Source: Pelargonium tetragonum | Lineage: Eukaryota > Streptophyta > Magnoliopsida > Geraniales > Geraniaceae | Direction: 5' to 3' | Length of the DNA: 47,465 nt | Assembly: GCA_036897445.1 (NCBI GenBank) | Contig: JAYMTL010000148.1 | Coordinates: 1 to 47,465, forward strand | In this document: piece by piece, positions 35,513 to 46,400 of the stretch | Layout: the number at the start of each line of letters is the position of its first letter | How positions within the stretch are numbered: the first letter of the stretch is position 1 | Position numbers and translations under genes: made by a program | Notes under the pieces: model-generated | What the model saw: the letters and a program-made list of their open reading frames with translations, nothing else | Told to the model about the DNA's origin: nothing | The model's database searches: none

Positions 35513-35538
35513 AAACCCCTGCTCCGCGAGCAGTGTTT
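35513..35538. repeat. GC-rich stem-loop
   Basis: CTGCTC-cgc-GAGCAG (35519-35533) is a perfect six-pair stem with a 3-nt loop, flanked by AAAC and GTTT, which can pair across a small internal loop. It is among the most GC-rich structures in the window. Confidence 0.5.
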
Positions 35539-36858
35539 TATTTACAAGGAAGATAAGACAAAAGAACTTCGGAAAAGATATGAGCTTTTTTAGGAAGATA
35601 AGGTAAACCGGGTTTATTTTAGTATTACAAGACAAGGTTATAGTCAATTTAAAAGTAATTAAAGTATCCGGATTCAAACGAAGTTTTAGCTTCGCGGGAG
35701 ATATATCGGCTAAGAATGCCCGTTTCGAGTAAGAAATTATAATACGGGATTAAGTCCTTGTAGTAAGCCCAAGTAAATACTTAAATACTATACTGTAGTT
35801 AGACCTTTTTAACCTGCTCGCGCCTAAGAAAACCTATACTTTTAAATAAATCCCGAACAAAGTTTAAATCTAAAGATTTCCTTCTGTGACAGAAAGGTGG
35901 GAGAATACGGGGAAACTTGCCCTACAGTAGGGTAACCTCTAAAGCAGAGAATATTGGTATGAAGTTAATTTTATGGGGTTTGGCTTTGTTGAGCCTGGTA
36001 ATGCAGTGGAGTTGATCCTAGGGATACTTTAGAATTTAAGTTATAAACTTCTGTTACTTACTCCGGGATCATAATAAAATCTAAAGGGGTCCTAGAATTC
36101 CTTAGCTTCTCCTTTGCTTGAAACTAAAGCCTAGTATACAGATTAGGGTTTTACTGGGCTCTTTACTCGACATAAGAAATTTGAGAGAGTCTCAGCCCCT
36201 TTATTTACTTGTCGGGAGCAGAACAAGGATCCCCTCCCTATAGTAAGTAATACAGTTGTATGTTCCGTGCAAAGGGTATTTCTATAACAATAAACTTGAA
36301 CTCGTAGCACTTAGCTTCAAAAAAGCTTTTACAATCCAGAGACTTTTAAAAAGTAAGCTAATACGGAGCTCCTTGCTTCTTATTATAATAGTAAATTATA
36401 TTGGCGTATAATATATATTATCTTTTTGGAATAAATGTCTCGATATTAATACTAGAGTTTAAGCGGGCCCGGAATCTGAAAACGCGCTGTATAGCCCTTT
36501 TTTGTGAGCTATATCGAAGTTTAGGGCATCCAACGCATTTGTATTTGTTCTTCATTTTCAAAATTTGCAGAAGGTTTTTACTATATCCTTTTTTACATAA
36601 ATTTTGAATCCTTAATTTATACGTAAATTTGAAGTTTTAACCCTTAAAGAAGGAAACTAGAGTAGTACTGCCTTATTTACATATTTCCTACTATAACTTT
36701 TATAAGGACACTATGCCTCCTTATAGAGTCAAAATCTTATTTGTAAATACCCTTCCTTAAGGAATACGCCAGCGGAAACCTTTTAATTTAATGTGTATAC
36801 TTTTGCCTAGTATAGAAACTTCTAACTTATAAGAAATCGTTTAGCTGCCTCGTTTTTT
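35539..36858. other. gene-free spacer
   Basis: It contains the hairpin CGAAG-ttttag-CTTCG (near 35680) and the palindrome TTCCTTAAGGAA (36753-36764). Frames at 35486-35677 (-) and 36401-36607 (+) are unidentified. Confidence 0.55.
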
Positions 36859-37191
36859 ATGTTCCTAAAAAGAATATACTATACACAAAAGAAAAGTCAG
36901 GAACGCCCAGTGAAGCCTCTTTTAGATTCTAAATCCGCAATACTAAAAGTTAGTATTGCCTTAGCGAGTTCTCCTTTATATCAACTGCAGTACTCCTTCC
37001 AGGGATTTAACAAGAAATATGGATTATACACTTTAGTAGAAACCCGCTTACCTCTTTCTCTTAAATATTGTGCTCATTTCCTGCAATCTCCTTGCCATAA
37101 TATGCGAAGTAGGGTCCTACAAAAAGTTGCTCTGATTGCTATTGATAAAGTTTCTCAGATATACCCGAGTGAAAAACCTCCTCTATTTTAA
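36859..37191 (+). CDS. hypothetical open reading frame, 110 codons, probably chance
   Basis: This is the second longest ATG-started frame in the window. The predicted protein is basic, has no signal peptide, clear membrane segment or motif, and matches no family I recognise. No ribosome-binding logic applies if this is a plant-type mitochondrial genome. At this base composition one or two stop-free runs of this length are expected in 47 kb, so coding status is doubtful. It converges with the 114-codon frame 0.5 kb downstream. Confidence 0.12.
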   Translation: MFLKRIYYTQKKSQERPVKPLLDSKSAILKVSIALASSPLYQLQYSFQGFNKKYGLYTLVETRLPLSLKYCAHFLQSPCHNMRSRVLQKVALIAIDKVSQIYPSEKPPLF

Positions 37192-37681
37192 TGTCACAAC
37201 CTTTTTAACAAAAATTAAGAAAAAAGGGATTCTCTATTTAATTTAAGGGACTACAGAGGATGTACTATGCCATTAACTAAATATCTAGGCACGAAGTGTT
37301 ACTGAATTTTTACTATAGTTGCCGAATTAGCCACCATATTATCTTTTTACTTGCTTCTAGGCAGCCTTTTTTGAAAGAGTGTTCTGATAATAGATACGTA
37401 ATACGAAGAGATGTTACCTGTTTAGTTTTTCCGTTCTGAATGAAGCCGGGCTTAGAGGAAAGTCGGTAATTCCTAAAAGAAGGGGCACTCTAAATGAAGT
37501 CTAAAGCGAACCCCAGTGCAGTTTTAAATTAATTACAAGGCGAAATTTATGAGGTACCTTTCTCAAAAAGATATTAATTATACTCTAGTATAAGTAGAGC
37601 ACTCCTTCCCCTTAACTTAATTAGGATTTGAGTAAGAATTTTCGAGTATAGGAGCTTGATCGGGAAGCTGAACAGGGTTCT

Positions 37682-38026
37682 TTATACCCTTTTTGACATA
37701 AATCTAGAGGGGTTTCCGGTAAAGAAATTTAGACTGAAAGTACTCTTAAAAAACTCTGGTTTTGCAATTTCAAAGCAAAACGACTGAAATTCAAAAAAAA
37801 AGAAGTAATTCCTCTTACTTTGTAGCTTTGACAGCATCCTTCTGAGTTCTTTTCGTAGATATCTAAAAAACGAGCCTACAAAAAGGGTTTTATATAAAAA
37901 GAGTTTGATCTCAAATTTTGTACCCTTACCCATCTGTGAAATTTTAAGTTCTGGATTACGTATCTCTTTTACTATAGGAGCGCCCCACTTTTCTTTGTAG
38001 TATGTATTATAGTAAGTATTTTGCAC
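37682..38026 (-). CDS. hypothetical open reading frame, 114 codons, probably chance
   Basis: This is the longest frame in the window. The product would be lysine/phenylalanine-rich. A short stretch (RNPELKISQMGKGTKFEIK) made me think of ribosomal protein L16, but no order of conserved L16 residues follows, so I do not call it. A poly-Phe run comes from an A/T tract. Length is at the edge of chance expectation. No neighbour supports a function. Confidence 0.13.
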   Translation of the reverse strand: MQNTYYNTYYKEKWGAPIVKEIRNPELKISQMGKGTKFEIKLFLYKTLFVGSFFRYLRKELRRMLSKLQSKRNYFFFFEFQSFCFEIAKPEFFKSTFSLNFFTGNPSRFMSKRV

Positions 38027-39724
38027 CCATTCACTCGGTATATCGGTTTTGCATAGTGTAAGTCAAACATATCAACCGGAAATCCTGAAGAGAAGGGACC
38101 TCTACCTACTTGAAATAACCGATTGCCCGTTAAGCATATTCACAAAAGACAATCCACGGTTAGCCTGCACTTGGTATTTGACTCAAAGGAACTCTTGTTA
38201 CAATTGCCTAAAAAGGAAACAAAATGAACTGCATCTATAAATATAAATTAAGGTAAGGAATTCCTAAGTTGGCTTTAAACTTCTCCTTGTTTTTTAAACT
38301 TCCGAAGTAGAGTACCCTAGAAGAAAAACAAGAATCATATTAAACTCTGAATAGTGACAAGAGGCTTCGTAGAGTACATAATGCTAGTCTTAAATTTGTA
38401 TAGTATAACACAGGATATGTTTTTTTAACAAAGACGCCGTAGATTTACCACCAGTTCCTACAAAAAAGACTCAAATTCTTTTTTAACTTAGGTTTTGACT
38501 AAATTTCGCAAGGTTGAGGTCTTTGCCTCTTTTCCAGGGATTCCCTTCTAAATTAGTTGCTGATTTGTACAATCTATCAGAACTATTCAGAGTTACTTTA
38601 TACAATATAAAGGCACCTGTGCTTCTCTAAAAAAAGTAACCTACAAATAGCGACAGGCTTTTACTAATAATATCTACTTATTTTTTTTTTAAAGGAATCT
38701 CTAGTTTCTGGAACCCTGAAGTAAACAGTTACATACACTTTATCTATTCCAAGAAAGTTAACCGGGTTTTAAGCAATAATATAAAAAAGAATTGGGCCAC
38801 ATTTAGCTTCCTCAATAAGTAATATTTACATATGTAACAGGGGTTAGCGCGTTCTGTTCAAATTCTACTTTAAATGTTTAAGATGCAACTTTCCGTTATC
38901 CACTTAATTAGCTTCCCCCAGCTTGATGTTTATATTTATATTAGGATAAAGGCTACGCCTTATTCAGTTTAGGTGTTACTTTAACATAGAATTTTCAGGA
39001 CAAGATCCCAAGATATTAAGCCCCTTGAGGATAAAGATTTTTAGCTCTTGGTTTAAGAACCTGCATTTTCTATAATAACCTCTTACTTCTTTTCGTATTT
39101 CAGGAGAGGGAGTCTTATCCTTTTCTTTTAGTTAGGAGCCTCCTTGTTATGGGTTATGGGGGACTAAAGTATTCCTCAGCAAACCTTTTGCAATCACTAA
39201 AGCTCTTCGATAATTAGAATTCCTTAATTTCTTTTTTAGTTTTTTTGCAGCACAAGGGTTTCCGCAGTTATGGGATATGCTACTAGGGTGCAGTAGTAAA
39301 AGACTTTAAACTAGTCAAGTGTAACTTGGTTTTCCAATAAGTGTATAATCCCAAGGATCAAATCTTTTAGGGCTAGTAACTGACCTAAAAGTTGTAACTA
39401 AATTTTACGTGCTTTAAAAAAGTCTATTTTCTAAGTATTCAAAAAGAGAGCTTCCTCTTGTTAAAGTAAAGTAACACGAATAAGGCTCTAAGAAAGGCAG
39501 GAAGTTCCAAAACTGCTTAATTAAAGCGTCTTCTAGTTTAAAGATAAAGCTGGGGTGTAAAATGCTTTCTGGATAAGAGCTTTTTCTATTGTATTTAGAC
39601 AAAAAACAAGGACTCTTGTGTCTCGTAATGAGTAAAGGAAGACTAGCACTAAACGAATCCCTCAAGCAAACCCTTTGGTAAGAATTTAGATATCAACCAC
39701 CTCCCAAGTCGAGACTCTAAAATT
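38027..39724. other. gene-free spacer
   Basis: Frames at 38049-38240 (+, 63 codons) and 39414-39665 (-, 83 codons) are unidentified. T10 lies at 38681-38690. Nothing else is recognised. Confidence 0.6.
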
Positions 39725-39785
39725 TCTGTTCAATCACCCAGCTTTAACTTAAAAAGCCTTTGGTTCAAATCCTGCTTTGTAAAAC
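39725..39785 (+). pseudogene. tRNA-like 3' half, possibly trnK
   Basis: CAGCTTTAACTTAAAAAGCC, then TTTGGTTCAAATCCTGC, resembles the anticodon arm and T arm of tRNA-Lys (GGGCTTTTAACC..., GCAGGTTCAAGTCCTGC). The T loop is intact but only part of the T stem pairs. No D arm or acceptor stem can be drawn. It could be a relic or a chance match to the common T-arm word. Confidence 0.2.
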
Positions 39786-40189
39786 TTTATCCTAAATTCA
39801 CTTTTCTATTAATCAACCCCCCGCAAAGCTCTATTAAAATGAAAGCCAGGGACTAAGAGGGCTCTCAAGGAAAGACCAAAAAGTCTAATAAGAACTCACT
39901 TTGACTGATAAAAGAGCTCGGGTTTTCTTGTTGTTCTGTGTACGAATGGGCTAGTTTCTTACAAGAATTTCTTAGAAAATTTAATAGTATAGGGCTGGTC
40001 CTTATTAAAGAATCCTCCGTTGTTGTAAAACTAGTCTTAATAAAGTCTTTTTTGAAAGCTTTGAAGGAATTCAAAGTTCAATTTCTTCGTATTGTTTTAC
40101 ATATGGGTTTGACCATGAAAAGAGAGAATAGGAAGGTATTTTACGTAATGGGAGATCTTGTAGTTACTGTGTTCTTGTTATAGATCTTA
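39786..40189. other. gene-free spacer with overlapping antisense frames
   Basis: A plus-strand frame (39938-40183, 81 codons) and a minus-strand frame (39865-40074, 69 codons) overlap. Neither resembles a known family. Confidence 0.5.
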
Positions 40190-41095
40190 GAAAGTAGATT
40201 GTATAAGAGAAGTTCTTTATTGTATAGTTAGTACTCGTTAGTATTCTAGTGTCTTGTTTTAAAGAGTAAGAAGTTATATATAGAAAGGTGTTTACCTTAT
40301 TAGTGTAATATACTCTTCAATTGTCTTAATTGTATTAGATTGTCTTAACATTTAACTTAGAGAGGATTCCCCTTGCTCCCCGTAGCTTGTCGTTTTGGAA
40401 AAGTATCCTTTAGAAAAGGAGTAAATCCTTGTTACCGAGTAGTAATTATAGGTACACTGACTGCTTATTCTGCTTTTGACTTAGGCTTAATTGCTTCTTC
40501 TTATACTCTGTCTCAGGATATTATCATAGGAGCTAGACTAGGAAGATAACTCTACTTGTAAGGGAGATACGTGTTGTTGCCTGGATTTACTGTAGTCTAG
40601 GATATAAATAGTCTTTTGTATTACTCTTCTAATTATCCCGTTTTGTATTAATATGTACTTATAGTTATGAAATAGATAGTAGAACAGTGGTTTAAAGGGA
40701 TTCCTCTTGTACTCTGTAGTTCTTGACATGGGAGGATACAAACCTTGAAAAGATTAGCATAGTATTGCCCTTACCGACTAAAGATTTACCGAAGGAGGTT
40801 GCTGTTAGATAGTCTTTTGAATATACCTAAATACATTATGGGATACACCAACTGACTTACTTTCATGACTTCTTTGTATACCCCGTTTCTTAGTAGGAGC
40901 AGGACTTATTTATAATAGATTGGTTTCTTATATTTTATATTATAGTGTATTTTTTTTATTAAAAAAAAGTATATACTACACCTAGAATAGACTAAGTCTT
41001 GTTTGTTACTTGTACTCCCCAGCTCGAAAGCCTTCTTAATCTTCTCAATCTTATGAATCTTAGCAGCCTTACCTTTCTTATGGGGGATTCCCGCA
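40190..41095 (-). other. lysine-rich protein-like island, unidentified
   Basis: The minus strand reads in one frame (from 41100 downward) as GIPHKKGKAAKIHKIEKIKK and continues open for about 60 codons without an ATG. A second frame there is also open because of the repeating AAG-ATT pattern. A 67-codon frame lies at 40538-40741. G/T-rich stretches on the plus strand (40190-40330, 40560-40960) alternate with pyrimidine-rich ones. The build resembles the islands at 2750 and 7430. No domain is recognised; former coding DNA is an inference from composition. Confidence 0.3.
40950..40968. repeat. 8-bp A/T hairpin
   Basis: TTTTTTTT-att-AAAAAAAA is flanked by partly complementary tatagtg and tatactac. 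Its all-A/T composition makes a biological role uncertain. Confidence 0.5.
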
Positions 41096-41099
41096 TGCT

Positions 41100-43440
41100 G
41101 CCTGTACTAAATCTGTTATTCAGTTTAAAGAACTTCCTTTGTTTGCAATGTCAAGAGATTATTTAGGCTCGTTTCCATTAACAGTTGAAAGAGCTAGCCT
41201 TGGCCTAGATAGACCTTACTTTGAGGAATTCTGTCCTCTGTTATTCAGTATTCTGTTCTTCCAACCAGGATCTACTTCTTACAAAACAAGAAAGTGTATT
41301 CTGTTATTAGACTCATTTACTGTCAATGTTATTAGAATTAGAACAGTTCCCGGATTTGAGATCTTAGTTCAGTTATCTACCGTTCCTAGCTAGCTGGTTT
41401 CAAGAGCAACAGTTTACCTTAAGACTTAGGAATCAACTCTCAAAAGGAGAATATGTATCAAGTACTTCTCCTAGCGAATGAAGGATTTACACCATCGACA
41501 GCACAGAGCAACTGCAAACAAAGAATACAATTAGCTACACTAGCTTTCGATGGTTTAGTAATTCTTAATAAAAAAGACTTTCCTCTCTATTTAGAAGCGT
41601 AAACCAACTGAATTCCACTTTACTTCGCTCGAAAGGACATTAGCAAACAACCTTAGAGAGTGTCCTTCCTAAACTATCTAAAAAATCCTAGGAATATACT
41701 CTCACAATTCTATTTTCTTTAAGTCCTTCTTTAGCAGCACCTTTATCGGATTAATCAGTTACTGGTTTCAAGAGTCTAATGCAAGCGGTCATGGTTATAG
41801 CTGGCACAGACATAGATACTGCTTCCAACACAGACAGGTACTTCTCCTTCCTAGTACCCTCATTAGAACAAGATATAGTACACCCTCTTTGGCTTTCGAC
41901 TGATACAGTAGTTACAGGGAAAGACTGCTTGGTTAACAACAGAACAAACTTGCTTGGCCGGCACAGAAAGAGTTTAAGTTAATTGGTTTAGAAAGACTGT
42001 ATTCACTGAAAAGAAATTCTATAAGTCCTTCACTTCAAAAGACAAGAACTCAAAGCTACAATTCCCTTGGTTCGCTTTCAAGGTGGATTTTTAGTTCGAC
42101 TGAAAGAGCAAGTGGTTCTTAGAGAGTTATACAAGGGATTGGTTTCTAGTTAGCTATCGGAGAAGTAAGCAGCACCATCGACAGCAAAGGCTTGGTTCTA
42201 AAGGAGCTAAGAAGACTCTCAAGGAAGAAGAACTCAAGACAATCTATTTCTGTCTTTATCGTTTATACAGGTTTCAACAACTAATCAGTAAAGAACTAAT
42301 CTGTCATAATTAAGAGGCTCATGTCCATTACAAGAAAATCTGGCCCAAAAGCCCAAAAGAACTTTAACAAACAAGAAAAAAGAGAGTATAATCTGTATTC
42401 TGTAGACTCATTTACTGTCAATGTTATTAGAACAAGTCCTTCTATTTCTTTGCCAGCAATGTCAGCATTAGATTCTATTTGCTCGCTATCAAAAGACATT
42501 AACCAAAACCCAGAATACAAATTCAATTCCCACCTGTCTATTAGCTACACCTTCATAGGCCTGACCTTCTTCCTCTAGCTACACAGGCTTACACTGACTT
42601 GGCTGTCATTACCGGCTAACAAGAACAACTGCAAAATCTCCTCACTATCTTCCATTCACCTTCTGTAGAAACCCTTTTCAATAAATCAATAAAACTCATA
42701 GTATCTTTTCCTAACACAGAGGGAATCCGTTAACGGGCAATGCCGTCATAAGTCCGTAGCTATGTCAGTACAACTAATAAACAGCACCGAAGACAGGTTA
42801 GTCAATCTCAAGAAACTGTTTCCATTAGCAGCAAGAGATTCTATACCTTGTAATTCAGAGATTCCAAAACAATAAAACCCAAGGCAAGTTTGTCCTCCAT
42901 TAGCACAACTCCTGAAAGAGCAAGACCGGCTTACAACAGAAGAAAAACTCAAACAAGAATTAGATTCTTTGTATTCAGTTATGTTCCTTCCCCGCCAAGA
43001 AAGAAAGTTCAATTGACTCGATTAGTTACAGGTTTCTGCAGAGAGGCTTATAAAAAGGAAGATAAGAAATTCAGTCCTTTGCTTGTTTTGGCCTAGATTC
43101 ACCTTCTTCCCTTTAGCCGCACCTTCTAAGCTTATGATCGGATAATCTCGACTACAGATTCATTTCCTAGCGTTCCGGAAATAGTGTATATAATTGTTGA
43201 ACTCCGCTTTAGCAACAGAACAAATTAGCAAAACAAAGATATCGGTTTATGTTATTAGACTCATTTACCGGCTATAAGCTTAGATCGGAATCCTTACCGG
43301 CACAGTTTTCTAACCATAGCTAAGATAAGAATTTGTACAACAAGAATAAAGACCTCCAAAGAAAGGGTTCAGAATGGGTGGATTGTTAGGTTGGCTGGTT
43401 AGAACAAGAAGAATTAGGGCCCCAGTATTTAGAGTTGGTA
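41100..43440. repeat. mosaic island of dispersed short repeats, higher G+C
   Basis: A 30-bp word (tagactcatttactgtcaat and 10 more bases) is identical at 41308-41337 and 42403-42432. Its front half recurs at 43250-43268. Other shared words are tctgttattcagt (41112, 41237), ctggtttcaagag (41394, 41762), caccatcgacagca (41490, 42173), ctgaaagagcaag (42100, 42912) and tagctacac (three times near 41532, 42542 and 42577). The copies are not collinear, so this is not a simple tandem array. G+C is near 40% in several lines, C exceeds G on the plus strand, and small frames are dense: seven of 62-88 codons in 2 kb. The style resembles shuffled spacer of flowering-plant mitochondrial genomes. The origin is unknown. 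Confidence 0.6.
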
Positions 43441-46400
43441 ACCTCCTAAAATAAAAAGAAAGATAGGATTTCCAGTTAGCTTAGGAATCTACTCTCACAA
43501 AACTAAGAGAATCTATATCTTAAACTCTTAAGAGAAGAAAGGTTTTATTGTATCTATGTCCTAAAAGTAACATATTATATACATGGGACTGCTTACTACT
43601 ACCCACCTTACTGCGCCTATACCTAACTTCTTAACTATACCAGAAGTAGATATACCTTTAAAGCTAGGAAAGGTATACTCCCCACTTCTTAAGCTTGACT
43701 TATATAAAAAGAAAAAGGACACGAAAAACCCTACTCTTTACTAGAAAACTGGACAGCAACAGGAAATTATCCCCTAGCTACTAGATTTTATAAAGCTTTT
43801 TAATTAAAGCAGAAACAGAAATGAGCTAAACTTCCCCTTAAAATTCTCTTGTAAAAACCGATTCGCAAAAGCCTAGACCTTCTTAGGACATAAAACTGTG
43901 GAAGTTCTTATTAAGGAAAGGATACCCGAGAAAACCCTTCTGTATTTGTTCTTTGCTTTCTAAAAGAGGTTCATTCCTACTTGCTTATTAGGACTTTTCC
44001 TTTATTATAAAGCTACTTTACATAGAATAAATGAGATTTCTTTAATATTTCTGATATATGTAAGCTCAAGTGTTTCTTTTCTTTTTCTAAGGATTTAATA
44101 TAGTTTTAGTTTTTAGTCTACTTTACCCAATAACCGAGAATGATATTCTTATCTCCCCGGGTGAGTCAGTATCTACTGTGCTAGTTTTTCAAATTCCATA
44201 ACAAGGAAAGAGTTTCGGAAATCTTTATATTTGTTTAGTAAGATCCTAATTGTAAAAAAAAGTAATACCTTATAGGATTTCTTGTACCTAAGATACCCTG
44301 TTCTGTTTGTTATAGAGTTTATCAAGAGTACAAATTAAATAAGGAGATTTTCTGTAGGAAAACTTATTTGAAAAGGCTAAGTCCTTTTGGATTTTTCTTT
44401 GGCCAATATTATAGGATATAGTGTTAAAAGGATAATAACAGGTTTCTTTGAGTCTAACCTCTAAAGATAAAGAGGAGATTTTTCTATTAAGTAAGCTATA
44501 ACTAAATATAAGAACTGTTAGAAACCTGCAAATATTACAAAAGATTGATTAAAAGCTAAAGGGGACCCTTAAACATCGGGGCAATACTTAAAAACATATA
44601 ACGGAAGTTCCTTCGGGGTGTAGGGCTTTTAAAGAAAAGAAAAGACCTATAGATAGAGAAAATTTACGGGGAGTTTCCTAGTTAAAAAAATCTCTATTAT
44701 TAGTATTAGCAGCTAGAATATACAAAAGGGCAGACTTTATAACTTTATTAAGGGGTATTTACGTCATAGGGGAAGGGATCTATCATTAATCATTAATAAA
44801 GGCACCGGAAAATAAAGAATTCTCAGTGAAAGCGCCGACTCTAAAATTCTTCCTAGGTATTGGCAGAAACTGAAAGGCTAAGCTTTATTAAAAAGAGTTT
44901 ATTCTACTTGTTACGCAAAACGCTGGATAAAATCCCAAAAAAGTCAATTTTTGCTGTCTTCTATTCACTTTCATTTTGAGAAACCCTTCTTATTAAGAGA
45001 GCGCCCTATCAGGATTTTTTTCATTAGTTGCGTGAGGTGTTCCATTATATACTCGCTTTGAAAAGTGTACCTGTATTGGGAATTAAAGTCTTAAAAGTGA
45101 TATAAATAAATATCTGGTTCTAGTTTGTGCAATGTCTTACTAAGAAATTCCGGCATAGATACGGTATCCTGGTAAATAAAATCCTTAACCTTTGGCAAAC
45201 GCCGCCTATGTAAGCATACAACTATAATAAAAATGCGATGTCCTTTATAAAGTATGTTCAAATGTAATATAAACCTAAACAACAGGAAAAATTCCAAGAG
45301 GAATCCACTATCTCCGGGAGGGTTTCTTAATATAGAGCAAACATAATAAAGATAAGACATTGAGTACTTAGATTCAAATTTCTATTTTAGGACCTCGTTT
45401 TCGCTAAATTTTATAGAAAAGGAAATTCCCGCCTACCGTATAAGTATAGTAGAAGCCCAAGGGAATATGAAAGACATGGGGGATTTGTTGTAACTTTATG
45501 CAAAGTATACTTTTATTTCTGATTGCCTTTAATAAAGGATACTACAAAATTCTTTTAGCGCGCGAAATGCCTTATATCTGTCTAAAAAGAAAGATAAACT
45601 TTACTCGTTTATACTCATCCAGGTTGTACCTATCTTGAGAGCTAGTCAAGGACTACAAGGTATTTCCAAGTTTGTTTTACCTTCCTTTATTTAAGTCAAG
45701 GTTGAAAGGGTTTACTGGATTACTTATTTAGGAGTATACTTTTATTATAACTGTGGAAGGGAGCTCTTTCAATATAAGAAATGCCAAATAAAAGGGACGT
45801 AGCCTAAAGTCTTTTTCTGGAGGAACGCAAAATTTCTTATTTAAATTAAAAGTAAGGGCTCATATTATATAATTTTAAGTGTTATAAATATAAATATGCA
45901 GGGCTTTCAAAAAAAACTTAAACAGCTCAAAGGAATAGCTGTCCTAAGAGGATCCTGGGCCTTATTAAAAGCTATGGAACTATAATAAGAAATTTCTTTC
46001 AGAAAACTTCTAATTATAACTGGCTGGCTGTATTTCAAGATTTCAAGATTTACGGGGCTACTTAATTAAAGAAGAGTTGAAGTCTCTGGTATTAGTTTTT
46101 TCATATCGGAATTCTTTAAAATCTTTTTAGAATTCTCCTCTAACCTATTAGCAATAGCAAGTCCAAATAGAAAATGGATTTTACCCCTTAGCAAAGCTTC
46201 TTTTAGAATCCTTTCGAGAATTTGGTTTTATACTATAATTTCAGTCTTAATACTTAGGAAAAATCGACTCCTATTTTATTCTCGGCCTATACTCTAGGAT
46301 ATTGAAGCCAAGTCATTGAAGAATAAAGGGGGCTTATTTTAACTAAAAGAGGGATTTTAGCTTAAGTCGGGTAACTCGGTTTTTGACTCCTTTACTGGGT

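Noticed and set aside
35665-35690. TTTGAATCC on the minus strand beside a CGAAG/CTTCG hairpin, tRNA-like
   Set aside because: The hairpin loop lacks the conserved T33 and there is no acceptor or D arm.
36401-36607. frame with LGHPTHLYLFFI recalling FGHPEVYILILP of cox1
   Set aside because: Only three or four residues agree and no other cox1 block is found.
42296-42526. minus-strand 76-codon frame opposite the repeat mosaic
   Set aside because: It is the antisense shadow of the repeated word in the plus strand; no protein family is recognised.
45926-45936. ctcaaaggaat, the 910-region rRNA word
   Set aside because: Same chance argument; it is the loop of a small hairpin ACAGCT/AGCTGT.
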